This document shows, piece after piece, positions 1-8,373 of a DNA stretch of 64,000 bases. The position numbers and the translations under genes were made by a program. A model generated the notes under the pieces. The model saw nothing but the letters and a program-made list of their open reading frames with translations. It had not been told where the DNA came from and made no database searches. Source of the DNA: DASUPK01 sp963743575 (GTDB lineage Bacteria > Actinomycetota > Thermoleophilia > Solirubrobacterales > 70-9); contig CAVUQC010000007.1 of NCBI GenBank assembly GCA_963743575.1, positions 1,240,001 through 1,304,000 on the forward strand. The letters run 5' to 3'. Every line of letters begins with the position of its first letter. The first letter of the stretch is position 1.

Positions 1-318
1 GGCGGCCGAGCGCTTCTGGGGATAGCGCTTCATCGCGCGGCCGATCTCCTGCGCCAGGGCGCGGGGAACGTCGACCTCGGATGGCTCGGGGACGGGGGCG
101 GCCTCGCCATGCGGCTCGCGTGCCTCCGTGCTTGCCTGGACGACCTCGATCTCCTCGGGCGGGATGTCGACCCCGACCTGTTCCTGACCCATCTCACGGG
201 TGGCTCCTCCGGCTTCGCCTTCGGAGCCCCCTCGCACCCACGGCGGCTCGGGGGCGTCGTGGATGTGGCCCGGATCCGCCGTCCAGGGCCGCTCGCCCTT
301 GGGAATCAGCGGGCTCAT
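1..318 (-). CDS. nuoE: NADH-quinone oxidoreductase subunit E, N-terminal part (runs off window)
   Basis: The 5' 106 codons of a minus-strand gene are present; the rest lies before position 1. The ATG at 318 overlaps the nuoD stop in an ATGA arrangement, the usual translational coupling in nuo operons. About 85 acidic, Pro/Gly-rich residues come first, then a segment reading ALAQEIGRAMKRYPQKRSA, which matches the start of the NuoE (24 kDa, 2Fe-2S thioredoxin-like) fold. The long acidic leader is unusual for NuoE, whose core normally starts near residue 10-20. Identification rests on this short match and on operon position. Confidence 0.75.
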   Translation of the reverse strand, partial: MSPLIPKGERPWTADPGHIHDAPEPPWVRGGSEGEAGGATREMGQEQVGVDIPPEEIEVVQASTEAREPHGEAAPVPEPSEVDVPRALAQEIGRAMKRYPQKRSAA

Positions 319-1625
319 CGGTCCACCCCTCCGATGATCGGGTCGAGCATCCCGAGGTTCTGGATCAGGTCGGCGATCAGCCCGCCGACCGACATGTCCC
401 GGAGGGACTGCATGTTGACGAACGATGGGTCGCGGAAGTGGACGCGCGCGGGCTTCGATGAGCCATCGGCGAGGACAAAGCAGCCGAGCTCGCCTCGCGG
501 CGATTCGATCGAGTAGTAGAGCTCGCCCGGCGCCACCCGGTAGCCCTCCGTGACGAGCTTGAAGTGGTGGATGAGCGCCTCCATTGAGGTGGAGAGCTCA
601 TCCCTGGGCGGCAGGACGTACTTGCGATCGTCGGCGATCCACGGGCCCTCGGGCAGGCCGTCGAGGCACTGCTCGATGATCCGCACCGACTCCCGCATCT
701 CCTGCACGCGGACCCGGTAGCGGTCGTAGCCATCCCCGACCGTGCCGACGGGGATCTGGAAGTCGAAGTCCTCATACGCGAGGTAGGGATCGACCTTTCG
801 CAGGTCCCAGGGCTCGCCCGCGGCCCGCAGCAGCGGGCCGGTGACGCCGAGCTCGAGGAGCCGCTCCCGCGAGACGATCCCGACGTTGCGCGTTCGGTGC
901 AGGAAGATCTCGTTGCGGTCGAGGAGAGCCTCGTACTGGTCGATCCGGGTCGGCATCACGGCGCAGAATTCCCGGACCTTCTGCTCGAAGCCGACCGGGA
1001 TGTCCTCGAAGACACCGCCCACCTGGAAATAGCGGGTGTGCATCCGCTGTCCCGCCGACATCTCGAACAGGTCGAGGATCCTGTCCCGCTCGCGGAAGCA
1101 GTACCACAGCATCGAGATCGCCCCGATGTCGAGCGCCGTCGTGCCCAACCAGACCAGGTGGGACATGATCCGGCAGAGCTCCATGTGGAGCACGCGCAGG
1201 TACTGAGCGCGCCTTGGTATCTCCAGCTCCACCAGGCGCTCCACGCAGCCGCAGAACGCCTCCATCTGGAAGAAGTACGAGAGGTAGTCCATCCGCTCGA
1301 CGAACGGGATGACCTTCCAGTAGCTCTTTTCCTCGCAGGACTTCTCGATTCCGGTGTGCAGATAGCCCATTACCGGCTTCAGGTCGATGACGCGCTCGCC
1401 CTGGAGCGTCACGATCACCCGCAGCACTCCGTGGGTGGCCGGGTGGTGCGGCCCCATGTTGATCGTGAGGATCTCCTGCTCCGGCTCGAGGCCCGGCCCC
1501 TCGAGCTCCTTCTCGGCGCGTTCGGCGCTCTCGTCCATGAGGGCGGCCGAGGGGTCCTCCGTGAACAGCTCGACGCCCCGCTCGGTGATGTCCGCTTCGT
1601 CTCTGAGGATCTCGTCGGCCATCAC
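315..1625 (-). CDS. nuoD: NADH-quinone oxidoreductase subunit D (49 kDa)
   Basis: NuoD is the peripheral-arm subunit of complex I that helps form the quinone pocket beside NuoB. The 436-residue product has an approximately 50-residue acidic N-terminal extension, then the family signature GPHHPATHG at about residues 58-66. It continues through the conserved YLHTGIEK region to the C-terminal GELGCF and DPSFVNMQ segments. The length is typical for actinobacterial NuoD with an extension. The start overlaps the end of nuoC and the stop overlaps the nuoE start, so the genes are translationally coupled. A second ATG directly follows the first, so the start may be three bases downstream. Confidence 0.97.
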   Translation of the reverse strand: MMADEILRDEADITERGVELFTEDPSAALMDESAERAEKELEGPGLEPEQEILTINMGPHHPATHGVLRVIVTLQGERVIDLKPVMGYLHTGIEKSCEEKSYWKVIPFVERMDYLSYFFQMEAFCGCVERLVELEIPRRAQYLRVLHMELCRIMSHLVWLGTTALDIGAISMLWYCFRERDRILDLFEMSAGQRMHTRYFQVGGVFEDIPVGFEQKVREFCAVMPTRIDQYEALLDRNEIFLHRTRNVGIVSRERLLELGVTGPLLRAAGEPWDLRKVDPYLAYEDFDFQIPVGTVGDGYDRYRVRVQEMRESVRIIEQCLDGLPEGPWIADDRKYVLPPRDELSTSMEALIHHFKLVTEGYRVAPGELYYSIESPRGELGCFVLADGSSKPARVHFRDPSFVNMQSLRDMSVGGLIADLIQNLGMLDPIIGGVDR

Positions 1626-2182
1626 TCGAACCAGCGCGGAGCTTCGATCTCGTTGTGTGTGTAGAGCACCGGCTCGCCACCGATCGGGAAGTCACGGCGC
1701 TGCGGCCAGCCCACATAGTCCTCGGGCATCGCGATGCGGCGCAGATCGGGGTGCCCGCGGAAGACGATTCCGAAGAAGTCGTAGGCCTCCCGCTCCTGGA
1801 AGTCGGCGGTTGGGAAGAGCTCGACGCAGGAGTCCAGCTCCGGGAGCTTCTCGGCCCCCCGGGCTCCGTTCGAGGTGTCGCCGGCGGCCGGGTCGGCGAG
1901 CAGCGCCTTGACGTGCACACGCTCCATGCGGTCACGGCAGAGCAGCTCGTAGTGGACCGCGAAGCGGGGGGTGGCGGGCAGGTAGTCGGCGGCGTGGACG
2001 CTGGAGAGGAAGCGGTAGCCCTGCTCGGGCGTATCGCGCAGCCAGGTGAGGACGTGCAGGACACCGTCCGGGTTGACCACCAGCGTCGCGCGATCGTGCT
2101 CGACCGAGGTCTCGATGACCGTTCCCGCCCGCCCCTTGTCGATTCCCTGGGCGATCAGCTCCAGCCCGGGGGCGTCAGGCAT
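1622..2182 (-). CDS. nuoC: NADH-quinone oxidoreductase subunit C (30 kDa)
   Basis: The 186-residue product has the NuoC hallmarks: a central VHAADYLPATPRF-like region and the C-terminal signature around EAYDFFGIVFRGHPDLRR and WPQRRDFP. NuoC sits in the hydrophilic arm of complex I with NuoB and NuoD. The gene is separate from nuoD, unlike the NuoCD fusion of enterobacteria, and overlaps both neighbours by a few bases. The ATG at 2182 lies inside the 3' end of nuoB. Confidence 0.95.
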   Translation of the reverse strand: MPDAPGLELIAQGIDKGRAGTVIETSVEHDRATLVVNPDGVLHVLTWLRDTPEQGYRFLSSVHAADYLPATPRFAVHYELLCRDRMERVHVKALLADPAAGDTSNGARGAEKLPELDSCVELFPTADFQEREAYDFFGIVFRGHPDLRRIAMPEDYVGWPQRRDFPIGGEPVLYTHNEIEAPRWFE

Positions 2183-2831
2183 CCTCGACCGCCTTGGCGG
2201 CCCGCTCGAGTGCCTCGGGCGTCGGCTCGCCGGTCTCGAATCGGGCCCATTCCTCGGTGCCGACCGCGTTGTAGCGCTGGCGCCAGCCCAGATCCGGCTT
2301 GCCGCGGACCAGCCGCTGCAGCTTGTTCAAACCGTGCAGTACGGCCTCCGGCCGCGGTGGGCAGCCAGGGACGTGGATGTCGACCGGCATGAACTTGTCG
2401 GCGCCCTGGACGACGGCGTAGTTGGCGAACATGCCCCCGGAGGACGAGCACGCTCCCATCGCCATCACCCATTTGGGCTCGAGCATCTGGTCGTAGACGC
2501 GACGGACGACCGGCGCCATCTTGATCGAGACGCGGCCCGAGAGGATCAACAGGTCCGCCTGTCGGGGAGTGGCTCTGAACGCCTCCGCCCCGAAGCGGGC
2601 GATGTCGTAGCGCGAGGTGACCAGCGAGATTTGCTCGATTGCGCAGCAGGCGAGGCCGAAGGTCAGGGGGAAGATGGCGTTGGCCCGGCCCCAGTTCAGC
2701 GCGCTCTCCAGCGTCGTGGTGAGGAGGCGCTCCTCGACGTACTCCTCGAGGTCCCTTCCCTCCAGGTCCCCCCGCAACAGGTCGCGGGCGCGCAGCTGCC
2801 GTGCTCGGAGACTCTCGCGCTCTACTTCCAA
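2175..2831 (-). CDS. nuoB: NADH-quinone oxidoreductase subunit B (PSST)
   Basis: NuoB binds the terminal 4Fe-4S cluster N2 that hands electrons to quinone. The ligand pattern is visible: adjacent cysteines in GLACCAIE, then MGACSSSGG and VPGCPPRPE. The open frame extends far into nuoA, so a start must be chosen. TTG at 2831 has AGGAG seven bases upstream, overlaps the nuoA stop by 10 bp, and gives 218 residues. The next candidate, TTG at 2777, has no ribosome binding site. The N-terminal ~35 residues are charged and not conserved in the family. Confidence 0.93.
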   Translation of the reverse strand: MEVERESLRARQLRARDLLRGDLEGRDLEEYVEERLLTTTLESALNWGRANAIFPLTFGLACCAIEQISLVTSRYDIARFGAEAFRATPRQADLLILSGRVSIKMAPVVRRVYDQMLEPKWVMAMGACSSSGGMFANYAVVQGADKFMPVDIHVPGCPPRPEAVLHGLNKLQRLVRGKPDLGWRQRYNAVGTEEWARFETGEPTPEALERAAKAVEDA

Positions 2832-3181
2832 TCGAGCGCTCCTCGACGCCAGACGAAGACCAGGGCGACGAGCAACAGCGCGACGAAGACGAGGATCTCT
2901 CCCAGCACGAACACGCTCTTGGTGGCGTGGACGAGGACGCCGACCGGATACAGGAAGACGACCTCGATGTCGAACAGGATGAACAGCATCGCGATCATGT
3001 AGAAGCTCACGCCGAAGCGGAAGGTCCGCGTGATGTGGGAGGGGAGCCCGCACTCATATGGCTGCCCCTTGATCGGATTCGGGCGCTTCGGCCCGGTGAT
3101 CGAGTTCAACAGTGCGAAGGCGCCCCCCACGATGACCCCTAGGCCGGCGAACACGAGAACGGGGAGGTAGCTCTGGAGCAC
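2822..3181 (-). CDS. nuoA: NADH-quinone oxidoreductase subunit A
   Basis: This is a small membrane subunit of complex I, 119 residues with three predicted helices (about residues 5-28, 62-82, 88-110). The conserved loop containing PYECG is present, as is FDIEVVFLYP at the second helix. The start is GTG at 3181. It is the first gene of the nuo block; the sequence upstream opens into a divergent intergenic region, so the nuo promoter is expected in 3182-3346. A TATAAG-like element (minus strand, 3194-3199) lies 13-14 bases before the start, but no convincing -35 box is seen. Confidence 0.95.
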   Translation of the reverse strand: MLQSYLPVLVFAGLGVIVGGAFALLNSITGPKRPNPIKGQPYECGLPSHITRTFRFGVSFYMIAMLFILFDIEVVFLYPVGVLVHATKSVFVLGEILVFVALLLVALVFVWRRGALDWK

Positions 3182-3346
3182 GATTCGTTCGGTCTTATAC
3201 CACCGCGACCAGGACTTTGTAGCAAGGTGTTACATAGTGCTTTTCCGCATCAGGAAGCCAAATCCCGACCCTTTTTGGCGGACTTCGCCAAAGAGTTGCT
3301 CCTCGGCTCCGCTTCGGAGCACCCTCGCCCCTAAGCTGCCGCGGCC

Positions 3347-3778
3347 GTGCCGGAAGTCCATCTCGTAGTCGGCGTCCTGCTGATCGCCGCCAATCTGGTG
3401 GCGGGGGTTTGGGGCGGCCTCGCCTGGCTCCAGGACCGTCCGACCACCGGCTTCTGGTATGCGCTCCGAGTCGCCCAGGCATCGGTGATCCTCCAAGCCC
3501 TGCTCGGCCTCCTGCTGGTCTTCACGGGCCACCACGCCGAGCAGCTCCACATTCTCTACGGGGTCCTGCCGCTCGTCATCTCCTTCCTGGCCGAGATCGT
3601 CCGGGCAGGCTCCGCGCAGTACGAGGTCGGGGACCTCGACTTCCGCTCCCTTTCCGAGGCGCGCCAGACCCAGATCGCCCTCGCGATCGTCCGGCGGGAC
3701 ACCGGGATCATGGCGATGGCCTGCCTGGTGATCTTCCTGATCGCGCTGCGGGCGGCGGGGACGAGCAGCGCCTTCTAA
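3347..3778 (+). CDS. Conserved hypothetical membrane protein, four helices
   Basis: The 143-residue product has four hydrophobic segments (about 4-22, 42-60, 66-85, 118-136), with a charged cytosolic or periplasmic loop between the third and fourth containing EVGDLDFRSLSEARQ. I recognise no catalytic motif. It starts with GTG at 3347, divergently from nuoA. Its position beside nuo in a probable backbone region suggests a housekeeping membrane protein, but no function can be assigned. Confidence 0.7.
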   Translation: MPEVHLVVGVLLIAANLVAGVWGGLAWLQDRPTTGFWYALRVAQASVILQALLGLLLVFTGHHAEQLHILYGVLPLVISFLAEIVRAGSAQYEVGDLDFRSLSEARQTQIALAIVRRDTGIMAMACLVIFLIALRAAGTSSAF

Positions 3779-3825
3779 ATGTCAGGCGCGGCGCTACCTC
3801 CAGAGACCAGACCATCCGATGGGAC

Positions 3826-4650
3826 CTACGTCGCGCCGCTGGGCGGCTGGGTGAGCGTGAGCACCGCGCCCTGTGGATCGCGGACGACGGTCTGGCGCAT
3901 GGCCCCGTCCATCAGCTCGTAGGGCGGAGTCAGGACCTCGCCGCCGGCATCGGTGACCTTGGACGCGGCGGCGTCGATGTCCGCGACCCAGAAGTCAACC
4001 GTCCACCTCGGTGGGCCGTCATCGTCGTCACTCGGCGGCGCCATCACCGCGACGACGTCACGGGGAACAGGCTGCGACGGCTCGCCGCCGACGTAGTCCG
4101 GCACCGTGAACATGGTGACCTCGCCTCCGCCCATCTCAAAGCTCCGGGTATCCCAGCCGAAGAGCTCCGAGTAGAAGCGCTTGGCGGCCTCCGGGTCGTC
4201 CGTGCTCAGCGAGCTCATCGCCCAGGCGCCGGGCTCGTTGACAGCCTGCGCCCCACGCCGCTCGCGCGGCTCCCAGACCGAGAACACCGCTCCGGCGGGG
4301 TCGGCGAGCACGGCCTGGCGGCCGCCGCCCGGAGAGTCGAAGGGCTCGCCGATGACCTGACCGCCGGCGCCCGTTGCCCGGGCGGCAGCCTCGTCCGCGC
4401 TGTCGACCCAGATCAGGGTGGTCCAGACCGGCTCGGGCGGCCCCGGCGCCCCGTGCTGGGAGACGATCGCGGCCGCATCGCGGCCATGGAGGCGGCCAAG
4501 GATGTAGCTGGCCGGATGGTCCTCCGGCATCAGGTCTTCCGTCTCCCATCCGAACAGGTCCGAGTACAGGCCGGCGGCCGCATCCGGGTCGGGGAAGACT
4601 CCCGCCACCAGACATGGAACTCCGTGTGCAAAGCCGTTTCGATCGCTCAT
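3826..4650 (-). CDS. VOC-family protein with two glyoxalase/bleomycin-resistance domains
   Basis: The 274-residue product consists of two tandem vicinal-oxygen-chelate modules, about residues 10-130 and 140-268. Each begins with a hydrophobic strand followed by DPDAAAGLYSDLFGW or DPEAAKRFYSELFGW, and each ends with a DPAGAVFSVWEP or DPQGAVLTLTQP strand. This two-module form is common in actinobacteria, where the substrate is usually unknown (small-molecule binding, resistance or isomerase-type activity). The gene is divergent from the HxlR-type regulator at 4758. The short shared intergenic region carries a direct repeat that looks like the regulator's operator, so this gene is its likely target. 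Confidence 0.85.
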   Translation of the reverse strand: MSDRNGFAHGVPCLVAGVFPDPDAAAGLYSDLFGWETEDLMPEDHPASYILGRLHGRDAAAIVSQHGAPGPPEPVWTTLIWVDSADEAAARATGAGGQVIGEPFDSPGGGRQAVLADPAGAVFSVWEPRERRGAQAVNEPGAWAMSSLSTDDPEAAKRFYSELFGWDTRSFEMGGGEVTMFTVPDYVGGEPSQPVPRDVVAVMAPPSDDDDGPPRWTVDFWVADIDAAASKVTDAGGEVLTPPYELMDGAMRQTVVRDPQGAVLTLTQPPSGAT

Positions 4651-4700
4651 CTCACGTCCTCCTGCATTGCTTTGTCCTCCTCATATCTCGGAGGGAACGT

Positions 4701-4734
4701 ATCACGTAGTCCTAAAAACTAATCACTTAGTCCT
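4701..4734. promoter_or_regulatory. Direct-repeat operator candidate between the VOC gene and HxlR-type regulator
   Basis: Two near-identical 13-mers, ATCACGTAGTCCT (4701-4713) and ATCACTTAGTCCT (4722-4734), are spaced 21 bp start to start, two helical turns apart. They lie in the 107-bp divergent intergenic region, and a third partial echo (CACTAGTA) sits just before the regulator start. Operators of HxlR/MarR-type regulators are often short repeats at divergent promoters. Assignment to this regulator is inferred. Confidence 0.6.
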
Positions 4735-4757
4735 GAAGCACTAGTAAGCTGGCGCGT

Positions 4758-5398
4758 ATGGCTCGCACCAGGACGATCGAGGACGGCTGTGGGATCGCCC
4801 ACTCGCAGGAGCTGCTCGGGCAGCGCTGGGTCCTCCTGGTGGTTCGTGAGCTGCTGCTCGGCCCGAAACGGTTCACGGATCTGCGCGCCGGGATTCCCGA
4901 CATCAGCCCGAACGTCCTCGGTCAGCGCTTGCGTGAGCTCGAGGCGTCCGGGATCGTCCGCCGCCGCAGGCTCGCACCGCCGGCCGCGGTCCAGGTCTAC
5001 GAGCTCACCGAGTGGGGCCGGGAGCTGGAGCCCGCCGTCCTGGCCCTGGGGCGCTGGGCCAGCCGCTCGCCCTCGTTTCCGCTCGGGGCCGAGATGGGAG
5101 CCGACTCGCTGGTGCTGGCTTTGAAGACGGCGTTCGATCCCGCCAAGGCCGAGGGGCTCGACGCGAGCTATGCGCTCTGGCTGGGGGAGATTCCCTTCGA
5201 CATCGCGGTGAAGGGGGGAGCTTCGAGGCGGCGCGGGGGGAGGCCGAGACGGCCGACGCGACCATCCGCAGCGATACCGGGACCGTCGCCGGGATTGTCT
5301 TCGGCGGGAACCGGCTGGGGAAGGCGGTGGAGTCCGGAGCGGTGGCGGTCGACGGGAGCCGGCGGGCTGTGAACGCCCTGTTCCGGACGCTCAGCTAG
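4758..5398 (+). CDS. HxlR-type winged-helix regulator with SCP2-like C-terminal domain (frameshifted)
   Basis: Residues 1-95 form a HxlR-type winged helix: CGIAHSQELLGQRWVLLVVREL, RFTDLRAGIPDISPNVLGQRL and the wing. The C-terminal half resembles the sterol-carrier-like ligand domain often fused to this family. As written, the frame diverges after the run of six G at 5213-5218 and ends as low-complexity sequence at 5372. With one extra G the product continues naturally through SFEAARGEAETADATIRSD to TLS, stopping at 5398, for about 213 residues. The N-terminal DNA-binding part is intact. The gene is divergent from the VOC gene. Confidence 0.8.
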
Positions 5399-5404
5399 CG
5401 ACTT

Positions 5405-5439
5405 GGCGGGAAAGTCACCCTACGGGTGACAAACCCGCC
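5405..5439. terminator. Bidirectional hairpin between convergent genes
   Basis: GGCGGG (5405-5410) and GTCACCC (5414-5420) pair perfectly with GGGTGAC (5424-5430) and CCCGCC (5434-5439). There is a symmetric AAA/AAA internal loop and a TAC apical loop. It lies just after the regulator stop and between convergent genes, so it probably ends transcription in both directions, although no long T run follows. Confidence 0.65.
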
Positions 5440-5489
5440 AATAGGCGGCCGAAGCGACTGTCCTGATGCCCTCATTGCCGATTTTCGGC

Positions 5490-5972
5490 CTAGCTCTCGG
5501 CCAGCAGATCCCGGTACTCGCCGCGGTGAAAGATCAGCGGTAGGCCCTCCCGCGACTCGGCAGCGAGGACGTTGCCGGTCAGGATCAGGTGATCGCCGCC
5601 GTCGATCAGGTCGCGAAGCTCGCAGGCGACCCACATCAGGGAGCCGCCTAGCCGCGGCAGCCCGTCGGCCTCGGCCCACTCGACCATCTGCCACTTCTCC
5701 GCCTCCGCGTCCTTGCCGGCGAAGCGCCGCGCCAGCTCCTCCTGTCCCACCGATAGCGCATTTACGCCGAAGCGGCCCTGGGCGCGGACGGAGTTGAGTG
5801 TCCGGGAGCCGCGATCCAGGCAGGCGAGCATCATCGGCGGGTCCAGCGACAGTGAGGTGACGGCGTTAGCGGTGGCGCCGGAGGGTCCGTTCTCACCGAT
5901 GGCGGTGACCACGGTCACGCCGGTGGGATAGGCGCCGAGCGCGGCGCGGAACTGGTCTGGGCTGACGGGCAT
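5490..5972 (-). CDS. Flavin reductase-like domain protein
   Basis: The 160-residue protein has the flavin reductase (HpaC/DIM6-type) fold: FRAALGAYPTGVTVVTA at the start, the FMN-contact region ATANAVTSLSLDPPMML, and the C-terminal HLILTGNVLAAE strand. Such proteins reduce FMN or FAD with NAD(P)H for a partner monooxygenase, or bind flavin alone. No monooxygenase is adjacent, so the partner is unknown. The ATG at 5972 is divergent from the cytochrome gene at 6013. Confidence 0.88.
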   Translation of the reverse strand: MPVSPDQFRAALGAYPTGVTVVTAIGENGPSGATANAVTSLSLDPPMMLACLDRGSRTLNSVRAQGRFGVNALSVGQEELARRFAGKDAEAEKWQMVEWAEADGLPRLGGSLMWVACELRDLIDGGDHLILTGNVLAAESREGLPLIFHRGEYRDLLAES

Positions 5973-6012
5973 GGGTGAACGCTACGTGAGTCCTCGCATA
6001 TGATCCCGCCGC

Positions 6013-6417
6013 GTGCGAGGGGCATTTCTACTGATCGCAGTCGCCGTGGTCGCGGCCGTCACCGGTTGCGGGACTCAGGGCGTCCAGGTTCCGAACAACG
6101 ATCCGGTCCACGAGGGTGCCGTGATCTTCTCGGAGCGCTGCTCCGGTTGCCACACGCTGACCCCCGCGGGCACCGAGGGGACCGCCAACCGCTCGGAGCG
6201 CGTGCAGGGGCCGAATCTCGACCAGCGCAACGAGACGATGGCCGACGTGATCTACGCAATTCGCAACGGCGGCTTCTCCGGGGCGATCATGCCTCAGAAC
6301 ATCGTCGTGGGCGCCGACGCGCAGAAGGTCGCCGCCTTCGTCTCCAAGTACGCCGGGCAGGACGTCGTGAACCAGCCGGCGCCGGCCACGACGACCTCGG
6401 CAACCGCCGCGCCGTAA
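6013..6417 (+). CDS. Lipoprotein c-type cytochrome
   Basis: The 134-residue product has a signal peptide ending in a lipobox-like AVTGC (Cys about residue 19), then one haem-c site CSGCH (about residues 43-47) and a probable axial Met in AIMPQN. This is the single-domain cytochrome c/cbb3-subunit-like fold, with an Ala/Thr/Pro-rich tail. It should be membrane-anchored on the outer face and carry single electrons, possibly to a terminal oxidase. It starts with GTG at 6013 and is followed closely by serS. Confidence 0.88.
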   Translation: MRGAFLLIAVAVVAAVTGCGTQGVQVPNNDPVHEGAVIFSERCSGCHTLTPAGTEGTANRSERVQGPNLDQRNETMADVIYAIRNGGFSGAIMPQNIVVGADAQKVAAFVSKYAGQDVVNQPAPATTTSATAAP

Positions 6418-6436
6418 GCGGCTGCGGAGCGGAGCC

Positions 6437-7717
6437 ACGCTCGACCTCAAGCAGATCCGCAGCGATCCCGGGCCGGTGCGCGAGGCCCTGGCACGGCGCG
6501 GCGCGGCCGACCGACTCGACGAGCTGCTCGGCGCCGACGAGCGGCGCCGCGAGCTGAACACCCGGATCGACCAGGTCCGCGCCGAGCAGAACAAGCTCTC
6601 GGAGCAAGTCAAGAAGGCCGCCCAGGGCGGCGACACCGAGGATCCCGAGTTCAAGAAGCTTCGCGACGCCTCCAGCGAGCTCAAGTCGGAGCTCAAGGAG
6701 CTCGAGCCTCAGCTGGGAGAGCTCAGCGAAAAGCGGGATGAGCTGCTCGCAACGCTCCCGAACATTCCCGAACCGGAGGCCCCGGACGGCGAGACGGACG
6801 AGGACAACGTTCCTCTCCGGGAGGTGGGGGAGGTGCCGCAATTCGCCTTCGACCCGCTCGATCACCTCGACCTGGCCCAGCGACACGGCTGGATCGAGAT
6901 GGAGGCTGCGGCGGAGACCTCAGGGTCCCGCTTCGCGTATGTGCTCGGCGACCTCGCCATGCTGGAGTTCTCCCTGGTCCGCTTCGCGATGGAGCGAGTG
7001 CGCGCCGAGGGCTTCAAGCCCACGATCCCGCCGGTGCTGGTCCGCGAGCAGGCGCTCTACGGCACCGGCTACTTCCCCGGCGAGCGCGAGATGATCTATG
7101 AGGTCCCGCGCGACGAGCTCTTCCTGGTGGGCACCTCGGAGGTCTCGCTCGCCGCGCTGCACGCAGGCCAGATCATGGAGTCCGGCGATCTGCCGAAGCG
7201 CTACGCCGGCTTCTCCACCTGCTTTCGCCGGGAGGCCGGAGCGGCCGGCCGAGACACCCGCGGGATCTTCCGGGTCCACCAGTTCGACAAGGTGGAGATG
7301 TTCAGCTTCGTCGAGCCACAGTCCAGCCGCGAGGAGCACGAGCGCATCCTCGCGATCGAGGAGGGGATCCTCACCGACCTCGAAATCCCCTATCGCGTGG
7401 TTGACGTCGCCGTCGGCGATCTGGGCGCTCCGGCAGCCCGCAAGTTCGATTGCGAGGGCTGGATTCCGAGTCAGGAACGCTTCCGCGAGCTGACCAGTTG
7501 CTCCAACACCACCGATTACCAGGCAAGACGCCTGTCAGCCCGGTACCGTCCTGCGCAAGACGAATCCCCCGAACCCGTACACACGCTGAACGGAACCGCG
7601 GTGGCTGTGGGTAGAACCATGATCGCGCTGCTGGAGAACGGTCAGACCGAGGACGGGAGCGTGGAACTTCCGTCCGTCTTGCAGGATTTTGGCTCCCCAC
7701 AGAGGATTCCCACATAA
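6437..7717 (+). CDS. serS: Serine--tRNA ligase (apparent ACG start)
   Basis: This is a class II synthetase charging tRNA-Ser. An N-terminal coiled-coil arm (about residues 10-110) precedes the catalytic core. The core has motif 2 around STCFRREAGAAGRDTRGIFRVHQF and motif 3 near HTLNGTAVAVGRTMIALLEN. The family starts MLDLKxIR; here that N-terminus is encoded as ACG CTC GAC CTC AAG at 6437 with GGAG upstream. No ATG, GTG or TTG precedes it in frame, and the first canonical start (GTG 6476) would remove 13 conserved residues. The length from ACG is 426 residues, normal for SerRS. The stop abuts the ATG of the response regulator. Confidence 0.93.
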   Translation, partial: TLDLKQIRSDPGPVREALARRGAADRLDELLGADERRRELNTRIDQVRAEQNKLSEQVKKAAQGGDTEDPEFKKLRDASSELKSELKELEPQLGELSEKRDELLATLPNIPEPEAPDGETDEDNVPLREVGEVPQFAFDPLDHLDLAQRHGWIEMEAAAETSGSRFAYVLGDLAMLEFSLVRFAMERVRAEGFKPTIPPVLVREQALYGTGYFPGEREMIYEVPRDELFLVGTSEVSLAALHAGQIMESGDLPKRYAGFSTCFRREAGAAGRDTRGIFRVHQFDKVEMFSFVEPQSSREEHERILAIEEGILTDLEIPYRVVDVAVGDLGAPAARKFDCEGWIPSQERFRELTSCSNTTDYQARRLSARYRPAQDESPEPVHTLNGTAVAVGRTMIALLENGQTEDGSVELPSVLQDFGSPQRIPT

Positions 7718-8362
7718 ATGATGAGTGCATCGACACCAAAGCGAGTAGTTCTCTGCGACGACCACGAGATCGTGCGTGAAGCGATCAAGGCCCGGATGGC
7801 CGCTGTCGAAGGCGTTGAGATCGTCGGCGAAGCCGAGACGGGTGAGGAGGTCGTCGAAGTCGTCAAGGAGCTGGAGCCGGACGTCTGCATCGTGGACGTC
7901 GAGCTGCCCGGCAAGGACGGCATCGATGCCACCAAGGACATCCTCAAGGCCCGGCCCGAGACTCGCGTCATCATCTTCACCGCCCACGCCCAGCCCGACC
8001 TGCTGACGCTGGCGCTGCGCGCCGGTGCCTCGGGCTACGTGCTCAAGTCAGCGCCGAGCGAGGACATCGCCCGTGCGATCGAGGTGGTCGCCGGCGGCGG
8101 CACCTTCGTCGGCACCGAGCTCGGACAGGGCGCCGGCGAGGTCGAGAAGCTGCTCGAGCTGACCCCCCGCGAGCGCGAGATCCTGGAACTGCTCGCGGAG
8201 GGCCTGCGCGTCAAGCAGATCGCCGACCGGCTCTCGCTGAGCCCCGCCACGGTCCACACCCACGTCCGCAATGCGATCGCGCGGATGGAGGTAGACACGC
8301 GGACCGAGGCAGTGGCTCTCGCCGTGCGCTTCAGCTATCTGGGCGCGGGTGGCAAGGTCTGA
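7718..8362 (+). CDS. NarL/LuxR-type response regulator
   Basis: The 214-residue product has a receiver domain with acidic pocket DD (about 14-15), phospho-acceptor Asp at about residue 60 in CIVDVELPG, and conserved Lys in YVLKSAP. A LuxR-type HTH follows: LTPREREILELLAEG and VKQIADRLSLSPATVHTHV. No histidine kinase is adjacent, so it is an orphan here. The ATG immediately follows the serS stop, which suggests shared transcription. The stop codon lies inside the first degenerate copy of a palindromic repeat. Confidence 0.93.
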   Translation: MMSASTPKRVVLCDDHEIVREAIKARMAAVEGVEIVGEAETGEEVVEVVKELEPDVCIVDVELPGKDGIDATKDILKARPETRVIIFTAHAQPDLLTLALRAGASGYVLKSAPSEDIARAIEVVAGGGTFVGTELGQGAGEVEKLLELTPREREILELLAEGLRVKQIADRLSLSPATVHTHVRNAIARMEVDTRTEAVALAVRFSYLGAGGKV

Positions 8363-8373
8363 CCCCGAACACC

